A DNA stretch of 64,000 nt from Streptacidiphilus anmyonensis (GCF_000787855.1 NZ_BBPQ01000012.1:22383-86382); one strand, 5' to 3'; positions 9,160 through 17,736 are shown, counted from the stretch's first letter. Notes: generated from the sequence alone by a model not told the origin. Numbers and translations: made by a program.

Positions 9160-9381
9160 TCAAGCGGCGCGGCTGGCGGTGCGGAGGCGGGCGACGTACG
9201 CAGCCGGCGCGTCGGAGGGAACGCGGCGGAGGCGGCCGACGGGAACGGACTCCAGCTCCCCGGAGCGAATGAGCGCGTAGCAGGTGGTCCGGCCGATTCG
9301 GAGGCGGCGGGCGGCCTCTTCGACGGTCAGGAGAACCAGTGTTGAGTCCTCGACAGCGGGTGCGGGCATAGCGGCGGTCAC
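9160..9381 (-). CDS. xis: excisionase (MerR/HTH-17 type)
   Basis: 73 aa. The GTG start at 9381 has GGAG 8 nt upstream. The body is a winged helix-turn-helix of the excisionase kind (LTVEEAARRLRIGRTTCYALIRSGELESVPVGRLRRVP). It lies 80 bp upstream of int on the same strand, so the two are probably transcribed together. Expected role: bend DNA at att and direct integrase toward excision. Confidence 0.9.
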   Translation of the reverse strand: MTAAMPAPAVEDSTLVLLTVEEAARRLRIGRTTCYALIRSGELESVPVGRLRRVPSDAPAAYVARLRTASRAA

Positions 9382-9444
9382 TGCGACTTCTCCTTGATGG
9401 CGGGGGCGCGAGCGAGTTGGGTGTGTGTCCTAGGTGCGGATTTC

Positions 9445-9661
9445 TGCGTCATTGCGTCATCAGCGTCATCCGCGCCTCTGACCTGGGGCTTTGGGTGTCG
9501 CAGCGGTTCGGGCCTGCGTCATCGGTGCGTCACCGGCTGCGTCACCGTGACGCGGCCGGGTGACGCAGGTGACGCAGGATGACGCAGAGCCAGCCGTCTG
9601 CGTCACCCCCTTTGCCGCAGGTCAGGGGCCGTTTTTCGGCCCGGGTGACGCAGGTGACGCA
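9445..9661. repeat. iteron field: 11 copies of TGCGTCA
   Basis: The heptamer TGCGTCA occurs forward at 9445, 9453, 9515, 9526, 9538 and 9599 and reversed (TGACGCA) at 9561, 9570, 9580, 9646 and 9655, often extended to GTGACGCAG and spaced 8-11 bp. It lies in the 461-bp gene-free stretch 9382-9842 between xis and the replication genes. An AT-richer patch (9675-9715) adjoins it. This is what a replication origin with initiator-binding iterons looks like, or alternatively a multi-site operator. Confidence 0.8.
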
Positions 9662-9770
9662 GCGTCTTCCCTCTTAGGAAAAAAGAGAGGGTGTTTGTAG
9701 GTAGTTAGGTGCGCCTCAGAGCGAAAGGAGGGAGCCGCTGCGCGGCGCGTCCTTCGGGCGGCGTTCCGCC

Positions 9771-9821
9771 GAACAGCAAGAGGAGCACCCGGGCGGGGCG
9801 GTGGTGCTCCTCTTGCTGTTC
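9771..9821. terminator. 18-bp inverted repeat behind the replication genes
   Basis: 18-bp perfect stem (9771-9788 with 9804-9821) with a 15-nt G-rich loop, 22 bp beyond the stop codon of the replication ATPase. There is no U tract. It most likely ends the long minus-strand AICE operon and shields the iteron region from transcription. Confidence 0.75.
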
Positions 9822-9842
9822 AGGGGTGAGCGCGAGCGCGGG

Positions 9843-11318
9843 TCAGAGGATTCGCTGTTGTTCGGGTGGGGGTGTGGGGCCCGGGCGGGTCATTTCGAGG
9901 TAGCGCCCCTCTTTTGTCCGGCCCGCCTCGATGAGTACCTGACGGGCCGCCAGGGTGGGTTGGAGGCGCTTGAGGCGGTCGGAGAGGACTTTGCCGGTGG
10001 TCGGCCAGCCCTTCGGCAGCGCCCGCAGCTCGTCTCCGCTGTAGACGCGGCCCAGGCAGGCCAGCCACTCGGTCGAGGTCATGCGCTGCGCGGTGCCCGG
10101 GGCGATGGTCTCGGCATGCGTGAGGACGGTCTGCGCGAGCAGATCGCCCTCGATCACGTCGTCGTTCAGGTCGTCCAGGCTGGCCCGATACGCGGCGAGC
10201 GAACCGAGGCCGGTCGCCGCGTCGAGCTGCGCGCACAGGTGCGCGAAGTCCGCCATCCGCAGATCGGTCGGGGTCTCCGCCTCCATCGCCCGGACCTGCA
10301 CCGTGAGGTCGAGCAGCGACCCGAGAACGACGGGCAGCGCCTCCGCGTACTCCGCCCACAGCTCGGCCTCGGTGCGCCGGACGGCGGGCCGCTCCAGGCG
10401 TAGCGGCAGGAGGCGTTCGGCGAGGTCGGGCCGGATCACACCGACGTCGATGCCCGTCAGGAGCATGGGGCGGCGGTAGCCGACGCGGAAGACGTCCCCG
10501 TCGGTGAACAGGGCGCGTTTGACGTTTTCGGCTCCGGTGACGATGCAGCACATGGCGTCGGACAGGTCGGGGGTCATGTGGGAGAGGTTGTCCAGGGCTG
10601 TGATCCATCCGGCCGCCACGGCGGCCAGCAGGTTTTCCTCGTCCTTCGGTGCGCGGCGCAGGTCACCGCTCATGCCCTCGATGATCCGCAGGAGCATCCG
10701 GCCGGCGGTGGATTTGCCCGCGCCCTGGGGGCCGGTGAGGAAGGGGGCGGGGACGGGCACGGACGGTCCGAGGCAGCCGATGAGCCAGGCCAGGGCCAGG
10801 CTTTCGGTCGCGGCGTTCGCGAAGTTGCACAGCCGGAACAGCAGGTCGATGCCCTTCCCGTCGGTGTCCCGGGTGGGCAGGGGCAGTTCGCCGGTGAGCT
10901 GGGTGCGCCGCCAGCACACCTCCTTGGGGTCGGGGGTGCGGATGTCCCAGCCGGTCGGGTGGATGCGGACGGACTGGCCGTCGGTGCGCCCGAGGTCGAG
11001 CCAGGTGGCCCCGTCGAATCCGGGGGCGACGCGGATGTGGACGGGCTGCACCGCCTCGGACAGCGCGAGTGCTTCGATCAGGTCCAGCGCCTCTTTGAGG
11101 GCGGTTCCGTTGAACACGCCGCGTCCGTCCTTGAACAGGCCGACCATGAGTTCCTGGCGGTGGCTGCCGGTGGTGCCCTGGGAGCGGATCGGGCGGGCCA
11201 CGGGGTGGCCCTTCCGTTGGGCGTACACCGTGCCGTCGGCGGTGCGGAAGTACCGGAAGTGCTCTTGGGCGTAGTCGGCGATGACCTCGCGCGCGGGAGT
11301 CTTGTCGTCTTCGGACAT
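9843..11318 (-). CDS. AICE replication ATPase/helicase-like protein
   Basis: 491 aa from the ATG at 11318 (MSEDDKTPAREVIADYAQEHF); the upstream part of the frame is a shadow of the prim-pol gene. An N-terminal region of about 190 aa (HFRYFRTADGTVYAQRKGHPVARPIR) is followed by an ATPase with Walker A FLTGPQGAGKST at about residues 185-196 and a Walker-B-like GWITALDNLSHM. The pattern prim-pol followed by such an ATPase is a known replication module of actinomycete plasmids and AICEs. It starts 2 bp after the prim-pol stop. Helicase activity is inferred. Confidence 0.8.
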   Translation of the reverse strand: MSEDDKTPAREVIADYAQEHFRYFRTADGTVYAQRKGHPVARPIRSQGTTGSHRQELMVGLFKDGRGVFNGTALKEALDLIEALALSEAVQPVHIRVAPGFDGATWLDLGRTDGQSVRIHPTGWDIRTPDPKEVCWRRTQLTGELPLPTRDTDGKGIDLLFRLCNFANAATESLALAWLIGCLGPSVPVPAPFLTGPQGAGKSTAGRMLLRIIEGMSGDLRRAPKDEENLLAAVAAGWITALDNLSHMTPDLSDAMCCIVTGAENVKRALFTDGDVFRVGYRRPMLLTGIDVGVIRPDLAERLLPLRLERPAVRRTEAELWAEYAEALPVVLGSLLDLTVQVRAMEAETPTDLRMADFAHLCAQLDAATGLGSLAAYRASLDDLNDDVIEGDLLAQTVLTHAETIAPGTAQRMTSTEWLACLGRVYSGDELRALPKGWPTTGKVLSDRLKRLQPTLAARQVLIEAGRTKEGRYLEMTRPGPTPPPEQQRIL

Positions 11319-11320
11319 GG

Positions 11321-12160
11321 TTACAGTCCCAACGTGGTGCGGGCGTTGGTCCAGGCGTCGGTGCAGTGCCGGGCGGTTTCGCCCTTGGCAGCCGCGGCGG
11401 TGAACAGCCGCGCGGTGTGCGCTTCGGTGAGGCAGCCGCACCGGCCGTGCGTGGACAGCACCGCGAGGAACGTCCGGTACACGGTGGCGTGCACCGCACT
11501 GGACGCCTCGGTGATGCGCTGCTCGGCCATGGCAATGCCACGCTCGAGGTAGGTGGGCGTGCGGTGGGGGCACTCCCCGCCGCCAGCACCCACCGACACG
11601 GCGATGGCCTGCGAGCCCCGGGGGGCCGTGGCGGGCTCCTTCACGGCCAGACTCAGCACCGCCGCCGGCAGTGGGGTCATGGCACCGGTTCCCGGACCGA
11701 GCCACCGTGCGTAGGACATCAGCGACTTGATGTCCACGCCGTCCCGCACGCCGTTGCGGGAGCGCATCACGCCCCGGTACAGCCAGTGCTCGCCACGCGT
11801 CGTGGCCACGGTCCGGGTGGCCGGCAGGGTGTCCCTGGCCCACGCGACCGCGTCGGCGTTGTCGAGGTCCACCACGGTCAGCCCCCCGCCGCCCGGGTGG
11901 TAGGCCACCGCTGCCGCCTGGCGCCACGCCATCGTCCACGTGGCTGCGTTGATGGTCTGGGGGCTGGTAGTGGCGGCGGCCCATCCGTGACAGGGCAGGA
12001 GGCAGGTGCAGACGCCGGGGGTCTTCATGTTCGGGCGGCCCCCGCAGGCGTTTTCGGTGCATGCCGGGCAGTTCCCGAAAGGCAACTTCCCTTCGCGCAG
12101 CGGCAACACGGGCAGACCGGACGAAGCGAGTCGGAGGGCCAGGCGCAGGTGCTCACTCAC
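11321..12160 (-). CDS. bifunctional DNA primase/polymerase (prim-pol)
   Basis: 279 aa from GTG 12160, with AGGAGG 7 nt upstream and a GTGA overlap with the methyltransferase stop. A Cys-rich N-terminus (CPACTENACGGRPNMK, then CTCLLPCHGW) is followed by a prim-pol fold with the metal-binding DxD in LTVVDLDN and the His of TTRGEHWLYRG. Expected role: prime and extend replication of the excised element at the nearby iteron region. It takes the place of the RepSA rolling-circle protein found in pSAM2. Confidence 0.85.
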   Translation of the reverse strand: MSEHLRLALRLASSGLPVLPLREGKLPFGNCPACTENACGGRPNMKTPGVCTCLLPCHGWAAATTSPQTINAATWTMAWRQAAAVAYHPGGGGLTVVDLDNADAVAWARDTLPATRTVATTRGEHWLYRGVMRSRNGVRDGVDIKSLMSYARWLGPGTGAMTPLPAAVLSLAVKEPATAPRGSQAIAVSVGAGGGECPHRTPTYLERGIAMAEQRITEASSAVHATVYRTFLAVLSTHGRCGCLTEAHTARLFTAAAAKGETARHCTDAWTNARTTLGL

Positions 12161-12885
12161 GCCGCCACCTCCTGCGCCGTCCGTGCGAGGAAGGCACGGC
12201 CGATGAACTCGGTATACGCAGGTGGGATGGCCTCGGTCAGTTCCTCGCGCATCGCCGTCCACGTGATGCCCATCGCCGCTTGCAGCTCCGCGACGGAGGG
12301 CTTCCCTCCGCCGTTCCCGTAGGCGGCCACATACGGCCCGTCGTAAAAGCGTCCATGGCGGTAGCCACGGACACGGCCCCGGTGCGGGACGTGCGCCGGC
12401 CGTTCGATCGCCCAGCCGCCCAGCTCGAAGTTGCGGTGACGGATGACTCCAAGACCGAACATCTCGCCGCACAGGGTGAGGTCTTTGCGGATGTCCGCCC
12501 GGCCGTTGGGCTGCTCGATCACGTACGGCAGGCCCGTGAGTTCGAGGAGATCCCGGGTGGGGGCGACCAGGTCCACATGGGTGCCGCCCCAGCCCTGCGA
12601 GGCGTTCGTGCCCACGGTCAGCGTGCATTTGCCCTGGCAAGGCGGGGAGGCGTGCACAAACGCGTACTCGTAGATCTCCCCGGTGGTGATCAGGCTGGCG
12701 AGGTATTCGAGAGCGTCCCCCCGGTGGTAAGGGAAGGGGTAGCGGGGACGGTCGGCGATGTCGCAGCCGTCCACGGCGAATCCCGCCCGAGCGAGACCGG
12801 TACCAGCGCCCCCGGCGCAGGAATACAGGTCCAGTGCACGGGGCCGCGTGGCGCGCTCTCGCCTGATGTCGGTGGGTTGCGTCAT
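12157..12885 (-). CDS. orphan DNA C5-cytosine methyltransferase
   Basis: 242 aa, short for the family. Motif I LDLYSCAGGAGTGLARAGF (residues 18-36) binds SAM, the catalytic Cys is C83 in SPPCQ, and motif VI is YVIEQPNG (Gln instead of the usual ENV). The target-recognition region is very short. No restriction gene lies nearby, so it is a solitary enzyme. Its place inside the replication operon, overlapping prim-pol by 4 bp, suggests marking of element DNA against host restriction or control of replication. Similar small enzymes occur in actinophages and AICEs. Confidence 0.88.
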   Translation of the reverse strand: MTQPTDIRRERATRPRALDLYSCAGGAGTGLARAGFAVDGCDIADRPRYPFPYHRGDALEYLASLITTGEIYEYAFVHASPPCQGKCTLTVGTNASQGWGGTHVDLVAPTRDLLELTGLPYVIEQPNGRADIRKDLTLCGEMFGLGVIRHRNFELGGWAIERPAHVPHRGRVRGYRHGRFYDGPYVAAYGNGGGKPSVAELQAAMGITWTAMREELTEAIPPAYTEFIGRAFLARTAQEVAA

Positions 12886-12993
12886 GCTGGATCTCTCCAG
12901 TTCGGTGTAGGCGTGCTGGATTGGCGGCGGCCCCGGTTCTTGGCGGAAGGGGGCCGCCGTTGTCGTTTCGTGGGGTCGGTTAGGCGGGAGAGC

Positions 12994-14910
12994 TCACGCC
13001 GCCTCACGGCCGGGCAGGAGCAGGCCGTCGTCGCCCCTGCGGAGAGCGCCGGCGGACGTCAAGGCCTTGATCTCGCGCGAAACGGTGCCCTTGTTGATTC
13101 CGGTCCGGTCGGTGATGTCCCGCAGGGTGCGAGCGCCGTCATGCACGGCCCGCAGCACCCGGTCACGATTCGACTCCGCACCAGGCGTTGCGGGCGCGGA
13201 CGGGACGGCGTCCGCCGGGGGGATCGAGTCCTTGACCAGGCGCAGCGTGGTCACGGTCGGGCTGGCGGTCTCGCGGTGCCAGACGGGCCGGTCGGGGAGG
13301 GCGATGACGTCGGCAGGCGAGAACGCGCGGGTGTTGATCGGGTGCGGCTTGGCCTTGGGGCCCCAGCGGAGCATCGCGACGCCCGGCATAGGCAGCTCGT
13401 GGGCGTGCCAGCCCTTCTCCGTGGCGTCCTCGCCGAACACGTTCCGGGCCTCGGCCGACGTCGCCAGCGCGAGCGCGGCCCGGTAGGTGATCTGTGCGCT
13501 GATCTGTGCGTCGATACCGCCGTTGGCCTCGTCCATCGTCGGCTTCTGCGTTGCCCACAGCAGGATGATCTCGGCGGCGCGCCCCATCCGGGCCAGGGTC
13601 CGGAAGTTCCGCATGATGCGGGACCAGTCCGGGTCGCCCGGATCGTCTTTGGAGCCCTTCTGGCGAGGTGTCTTGGCCATGGCCTTGACCTCCGCGCCCT
13701 CGTCCACGAACACCGTGATCCGGGGCCGCTCCGCGCTGATCTCGATCGTGTCCCGGCCGCGCGGGACCAGCGCCAGGCGCTCGTGCATCTCGGCAACCAG
13801 CTCGTCCGAGACATCGAGCACGTCGCCCAGCTCGATCGCGGTGCGGGCGCGATGCTGCCAGTTGATCGCCTCCACCCGCTTCGGGTCGATGACGACCAGG
13901 CGGTGGTCCTCGGTCTCCGATGCCTCCGCGAGCAGGGCCCGCGTGGACCAGGATTTGCCCGCGCCGGAGGTACCGGCGATCAGCATGCGGCGGCCCAGCG
14001 GGACCATGACCGGCTCGCCCGTGATCGTGTCCACGCCCCACGGGGCTCCCGGGGTCCAGCCGGACAGGTCGATGCCGTCCGCCGCGCTGCGGGTCCGCAG
14101 CGTGATCGCGGCGCGGTCGCCATGGCTCCCGGTCTTGATCTCTATGCGCAGGTCGGTCCGGGCACCGAGTAGCGCCCGGATCTCGTCCTCCTTCGCTCGG
14201 AACGTCTTCGGTGTCCAGCGACCGTCCAGCCGCACGTGCGAGACCAGGCCTGCAGGGGTGAGCTTTGCGGGCGTGGGCACGGTGCCGGACAAGCCGCGGG
14301 CATCGGCGTTCTGAACCCAGAACGACGGGTCCAGCCGTGAGGCCAGGCGGCGCTCTTCCGCCGACAGTCCGTCATCGAGCCGCACCGACGGCTGGCGTCG
14401 CCCGAGCCACAGCCCTGCGATGTTCAGGCCGATCAGCCCGGCGGATACGGACGCCGGCCACAGCACGAGCGTGTGTGTGGCCTCTGACGTCAGCCATGAA
14501 GCGAGCCCGCTCGGCACCGCATGCGCGGCGTGCGTCTGCAACGCGCGCGCCGCGAGAGTGGCGGGGTAGCTCCTCCGTGCCGCCTTCAGCACGGACCGTG
14601 CCTGACTGTGGTACTGCCGTGCGGCTTTGTCCGCTGTGCGGGCGGCTCGACGGGTTGCGGACAGTGGATTGTTGGACGCCTGGCGGGCCGCGCGGCGCTG
14701 ATTGCGTGCCATGGCTGCGGTGGAGCGGGCGGAGTTGTGCTCCCGCTGCGCCCTCATCAGCGCCTTGAGGTTGTCCGGGGTGCGCAACTGTGTCCGGCGC
14801 TCAGCCTCCCTGTCCCAGCGGGCGGCGAACGGCGCGCACATCGGCGCGACTGCGTCCAGTGCCGTGTTGGTCGTCGTGGCCGTGGTCGACCATGCTTGTT
14901 TCCAGTCCAC
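12994..14910 (-). CDS. FtsK/SpoIIIE-type conjugative DNA translocase (TraSA-like)
   Basis: 638 aa from GTG 14910 (MDWKQAWSTTATTTN) with GGAGG 8 nt upstream. A basic helical N-terminus and membrane-associated stretch (TLVLWPASVSAGLIGLNIAGLWL) precede the motor domain with Walker A LIAGTSGAGKSWST and Walker B RITVFVDEGAEV. A C-terminal winged helix (RVLRAVHDGARTLRDITDRTG) resembles the DNA-reading gamma domain. Streptomyces Tra proteins move double-stranded DNA between mycelia after binding 8-bp clt repeats. A 108-bp gap separates it from the methyltransferase. Confidence 0.92.
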   Translation of the reverse strand: MDWKQAWSTTATTTNTALDAVAPMCAPFAARWDREAERRTQLRTPDNLKALMRAQREHNSARSTAAMARNQRRAARQASNNPLSATRRAARTADKAARQYHSQARSVLKAARRSYPATLAARALQTHAAHAVPSGLASWLTSEATHTLVLWPASVSAGLIGLNIAGLWLGRRQPSVRLDDGLSAEERRLASRLDPSFWVQNADARGLSGTVPTPAKLTPAGLVSHVRLDGRWTPKTFRAKEDEIRALLGARTDLRIEIKTGSHGDRAAITLRTRSAADGIDLSGWTPGAPWGVDTITGEPVMVPLGRRMLIAGTSGAGKSWSTRALLAEASETEDHRLVVIDPKRVEAINWQHRARTAIELGDVLDVSDELVAEMHERLALVPRGRDTIEISAERPRITVFVDEGAEVKAMAKTPRQKGSKDDPGDPDWSRIMRNFRTLARMGRAAEIILLWATQKPTMDEANGGIDAQISAQITYRAALALATSAEARNVFGEDATEKGWHAHELPMPGVAMLRWGPKAKPHPINTRAFSPADVIALPDRPVWHRETASPTVTTLRLVKDSIPPADAVPSAPATPGAESNRDRVLRAVHDGARTLRDITDRTGINKGTVSREIKALTSAGALRRGDDGLLLPGREAA

Positions 14911-15248
14911 GAAAGGTCCTCCAAGACCGTGGATAGGGGCCGGTGCGCCGTTGCGTGGCGTCACCGGCCCGCCCGTTTTGCGTGGTTGGCGGTGCCGGTT
15001 GCGTCGACAACGCCGGTTGAGCCCCGCAACCCGCCTGCGACCTGCGGAGTTGCAGAGTTGCGCCGTTCCAGGGAGAGGGGCCCTACGCGCACGCGCGCAT
15101 AGGACGCCGGAAAATGCCCTCACCCGGGTCTCTGTGAGGGCAGGAGCGGCCGTTCGCGACCCTGGGGGTCTCGACCCACACGGAAGGGGTGTCGGACGCT
15201 CAGCGGGCCGCCTACGCCTTCGGCTTCCTGGGGAGGCGGCCGAAGGGG
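14911..15248. other. intergenic region upstream of tra, possible clt
   Basis: 338 bp without a gene. It contains two exact 8-mers GCCGGTTG at 14994 and 15012 and several relatives (GCCGGTGC, GCCGTTGC), the kind of short repeats that form clt sites near Streptomyces tra genes. It also holds the tra ribosome site and the terminator at 15115-15142. Confidence 0.35.
15115..15142 (-). terminator. intrinsic terminator between spread genes and tra
   Basis: 9-bp perfect stem TGCCCTCAC/GTGAGGGCA around a 10-nt loop. Read on the minus strand it is followed directly by TTTT. It should end or attenuate the DUF6284-SpdB-RRQRL-membrane protein transcript before tra. Confidence 0.75.
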
Positions 15249-15620
15249 TCAACGGCCCTTGCGTCCAAGCCTCTTGGCGGCGGCCTTGCCGTCACTACCG
15301 CCCACCGAGCGGACGATCGTGACGACGCCCCAGGCCATGACGGCGGCCAGGAAGGCGAGCACCGCGAGGTCGGCGGCCATCGCAGTCAGCACGCCGACCA
15401 GCAACGGGCCGAAGTAGACCCCGGCGGCCACCGCGCCAGCTCCGACGCCGGAACCGAGCGCGATGCGCTGCACGGTGCGGTCCGGCGGGGCGTGGTGGAT
15501 GTGCTGAATCACCGTCGGCTGCGGTGCCACCGACCGGACAGGGGCAGGGTTGTCGTCGTAGACGTACCGGCCGTCCGGGAGGCGGACGACGCCGGGCACG
15601 GGCAGATTGTCGGAGTCCAC
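15249..15620 (-). CDS. small AICE membrane protein (DUF6251-like, spread)
   Basis: 123 aa from GTG 15620. A hydrophilic N-terminus with a His-rich TVIQHIHHAPP segment is followed by two hydrophobic helices (GVGAGAVAAGVYFGPLLVGVL and LAVLAFLAAVMAWGVVTIV) and a basic tail. Such proteins accompany SpdB in AICEs and are thought to help intramycelial plasmid spread. Family assignment is from memory of its layout; the role is inferred. Confidence 0.65.
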   Translation of the reverse strand: MDSDNLPVPGVVRLPDGRYVYDDNPAPVRSVAPQPTVIQHIHHAPPDRTVQRIALGSGVGAGAVAAGVYFGPLLVGVLTAMAADLAVLAFLAAVMAWGVVTIVRSVGGSDGKAAAKRLGRKGR

Positions 15621-15635
15621 CGGGGACCTCCCAGA

Positions 15636-15977
15636 TCAGTCGGAGTCGGCGCAGGGCACGCACGCACCGAGCGCGGCCGGGATGACATAACCGGCATCGA
15701 GTCGGCAGGAAGGGCAGACCCGCCGGGCACGATTGGCCCTGGCGAGCGCGGCCCGACGCCCCGGCGTCATCGGCCGTACGGGCATGGCTGCGTCGATGCG
15801 GTAGAGGTAGGCAACCAGCGGGCCTCGCCGACGGCGGGGACGCTGGAGTTCGGCTGCCACGTCCTGACCACCCGGACGCAGTCCCATCGCACGGAGTTGT
15901 CGGCGGGTGGCCAGTCCGTCAGGAGCGAGTCGCCACCGGTAGACAGGCAAGGTGCCGCCTGCCAGCGCGGTGCTCAT
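15636..15977 (-). CDS. RRQRL-motif zinc-binding protein
   Basis: 113 aa. It carries the RRQLRAMGLRPGGQDVAAEL motif near residues 25-44 that gives this actinomycete family its name. The middle is Arg-rich, and a C-terminal CPSC ... CVPC pair could hold zinc. It is found almost only in AICEs and conjugative plasmids; the function is unknown. Its ATG overlaps the SpdB stop (TGATG). Confidence 0.8.
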   Translation of the reverse strand: MSTALAGGTLPVYRWRLAPDGLATRRQLRAMGLRPGGQDVAAELQRPRRRRGPLVAYLYRIDAAMPVRPMTPGRRAALARANRARRVCPSCRLDAGYVIPAALGACVPCADSD

Positions 15978-16987
15978 CAGTGGCCCAAGCTGACGAGGTC
16001 AACCGGCACGGTGCGGGCAGGCTCGCGGAGTTCGGCATACCGGGCCGAGACCCAGCCCACCGACCAGCCACACAGCTCGGCTGCCGTCCGGACCGACAGG
16101 CCCTCGGCACGGGCAGCGGCCACGATGGCGCGGGCGTCGTCCTCGGGCAGCTTCTCCGTGGCAGGCCCGGCGGACAGCAGCGCGGCGCGTTCACGAGCGG
16201 CCCGCTCCTCCCGCTCCGCCTCCGCCCGGCGCTCACGTTCGGCACGCTCGCGCTGCTCCCGCTCGGCGCGTTCTGCGGCCTCGCGATCACGGCGTTCACG
16301 CTCCTTCTCGCGCCGTTCACGCTCCTGCTCGCGGCGCTCCCGCTCGGCCCTCTCGCTTTGCTCCCGGGCTTCCTCGCGCTCGCGTTCCTCACGCTGCCTG
16401 GCGGCCTCTCGCTCAGCCTGTTCACGGGCCATGCGGGCTTCGTGCTCGCGCTGTTCACGCGCCAGTGCAGCGGCGTGCTCACGTTCCTCGCGGGCCCGTC
16501 GTGCAGCGTCGTCCCGCCGCTCGATCGCGGCCCGCTCGCGGGCTTCCCGCTCGGCTTGCTGCTTCACCTCCAGCGCCAGCACGGCGGCGGTGATGGCCCG
16601 GCGGTAGGCGAGCCCAGTCTCCGCCGTGACGATCAGCAGCAGCGGCGCGACCGCGTGCACAGCCACGCCCACCAGGTCGTTCCTCAGCGCGGAGTCAGCG
16701 ACGTTGAGGGCAAGCGTCATGCAGCCGGTCATCCACCGAAGCGCGATGGGCCACCGTCCGCCGTTCCCCCCGAGCCGGGCGACCACCGCGTCCAAACGGA
16801 CCACGATGACCACGGCCGCATCGACCACGAGGGGAAGAATCGGTGCCGTCCACGCCCACCGGCCCGGGGTGTGAGCGGCAGCGAGCGGCGTGACGGTGAG
16901 GATCGAATACAACATCGCGCCCGCCACGATGAGCCACGTGCCGGCCGACAACGCACGCTCGGCCGAACGGACCTGAACGGCGTTCAC
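15977..16987 (-). CDS. DUF2637 / SpdB-like spread protein with long coiled coil
   Basis: 336 aa from GTG 16987 (MNAVQVRSAERALSAGTW). The N-terminal DUF2637 part has four hydrophobic helices (from LSAGTWLIVAGAMLYSILTV to VAPLLLIVTAETGLAY). About 120 residues of almost pure Arg/Glu/Ala follow (ERERREKERERRDREAAE), predicted coiled coil, then a small HTH-like C-terminus (LSVRTAAELCGWSVGWVSARY). DUF2637/SpdB proteins act in plasmid spread along septa. The fused HTH suggests contact with element DNA. Confidence 0.85.
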   Translation of the reverse strand: MNAVQVRSAERALSAGTWLIVAGAMLYSILTVTPLAAAHTPGRWAWTAPILPLVVDAAVVIVVRLDAVVARLGGNGGRWPIALRWMTGCMTLALNVADSALRNDLVGVAVHAVAPLLLIVTAETGLAYRRAITAAVLALEVKQQAEREARERAAIERRDDAARRAREEREHAAALAREQREHEARMAREQAEREAARQREEREREEAREQSERAERERREQERERREKERERRDREAAERAEREQRERAERERRAEAEREERAARERAALLSAGPATEKLPEDDARAIVAAARAEGLSVRTAAELCGWSVGWVSARYAELREPARTVPVDLVSLGH

Positions 16988-17039
16988 GCGCCCACCCCCG
17001 ATAGGAAGCAGGCCCGGATCCGCGCGGTCTTCTGCCCGC

Positions 17040-17297
17040 TCACGCCACACCGCCCCGCTGACCGTTCGCCGCCTGGCTCACCAGCGCGGTGAACAGGCGG
17101 CGGCGGGCCCGGCGGATGCGCCGGTTGTCCAACTCCGTGGGAGTGCGGTCGAGCGTGATGATCTGCACGTCCAGCAGGTCGACGTCCGCGAGGATCGCGG
17201 GCATCTCCCGCTCGATCGCGTCGAGCTCGGCGTTCGTCGGCTCCATGAAGTCGGCGAACGCGGTAACAGCGTCCTGAACAGTGACGATGTAGTCCAT
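17040..17297 (-). CDS. DUF6284 family protein
   Basis: 85 aa, acidic N-terminal half (MEPTNAELDAIEREMPAIL) and Arg-rich C-terminus (RRIRRARRRLF). It resembles the DUF6284 proteins that open the transfer operon in many Streptomyces AICEs; function unknown. It is first in the minus-strand operon, and a 439-bp control region separates it from the divergent GntR gene. Confidence 0.7.
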   Translation of the reverse strand: MDYIVTVQDAVTAFADFMEPTNAELDAIEREMPAILADVDLLDVQIITLDRTPTELDNRRIRRARRRLFTALVSQAANGQRGGVA

Positions 17298-17473
17298 TGG
17301 GTCGTGTTCCTTTCACGTGGAACGGCCCGAACAGCGCCCCCGGAGTAGCCGCTCCGGGGGCGCGCTTGTTGAAGTCGGATCTTCCGGCTCCCCTCAGCCC
17401 CGCCCGTGCGAGACGGGCGGAGGAGGCAACCGGCCGTCGCCAACGCGACGGAAGTTGAGTTGCGCTGTTCCTC

Positions 17474-17489
17474 ATGCGGAGATCCGCAT
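17474..17489. promoter_or_regulatory. inverted repeat ATGCGGA-GA-TCCGCAT, putative operator
   Basis: A 16-bp inverted repeat with 7-bp arms lies in the divergent control region 17298-17736 between the transfer operon and the GntR gene. The region otherwise holds no gene I can support. It is a likely site for the element's own GntR regulator or another AICE regulator. Confidence 0.45.
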
Positions 17490-17668
17490 TGCCGCCTACT
17501 TGGTCGAGGAGAGGCGGCGCGATCCCCCATGTAGTTGTCAAGGTGCGAGCGCATCCCTGGCCCTGCGAACAGGACTTCCGGGCGCATCGGTGCAGCTCAG
17601 AGCAGCCCAAAGAAGGCCCCTCTGTGTCGCTCCCGCTTCTCTCGGCGGCGACACACTCAACATAGACA

Positions 17669-17684
17669 ACCTGCCTAAGCAGGT
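17669..17684. promoter_or_regulatory. inverted repeat ACCTGC-CTAA-GCAGGT, putative GntR operator
   Basis: A 16-bp inverted repeat centred about 60 bp upstream of the GntR start codon, next to the -10-like CATAGA. Position and symmetry suit autoregulation, as KorSA regulates its own gene in pSAM2. Which of the two palindromes is bound cannot be told from sequence. Confidence 0.5.
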
Positions 17685-17736
17685 CAAGAGACTTGGGTTA
17701 CTCGCGCCTGTTGGGCATGTCCCCTAGCATGTAGGC

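Noticed and set aside
7610..9280. 556-codon plus-strand frame opposite the integrase
   Set aside because: Overlaps the tRNA, att site and integrase on the other strand; composition is that of an antisense shadow.
9445..9661. CRISPR array
   Set aside because: Repeat unit is only 7-9 bp, in both orientations, with spacing of one helical turn and no spacers.
12157..12885. Restriction-modification system
   Set aside because: No endonuclease or Vsr gene nearby; neighbours are replication and transfer genes.
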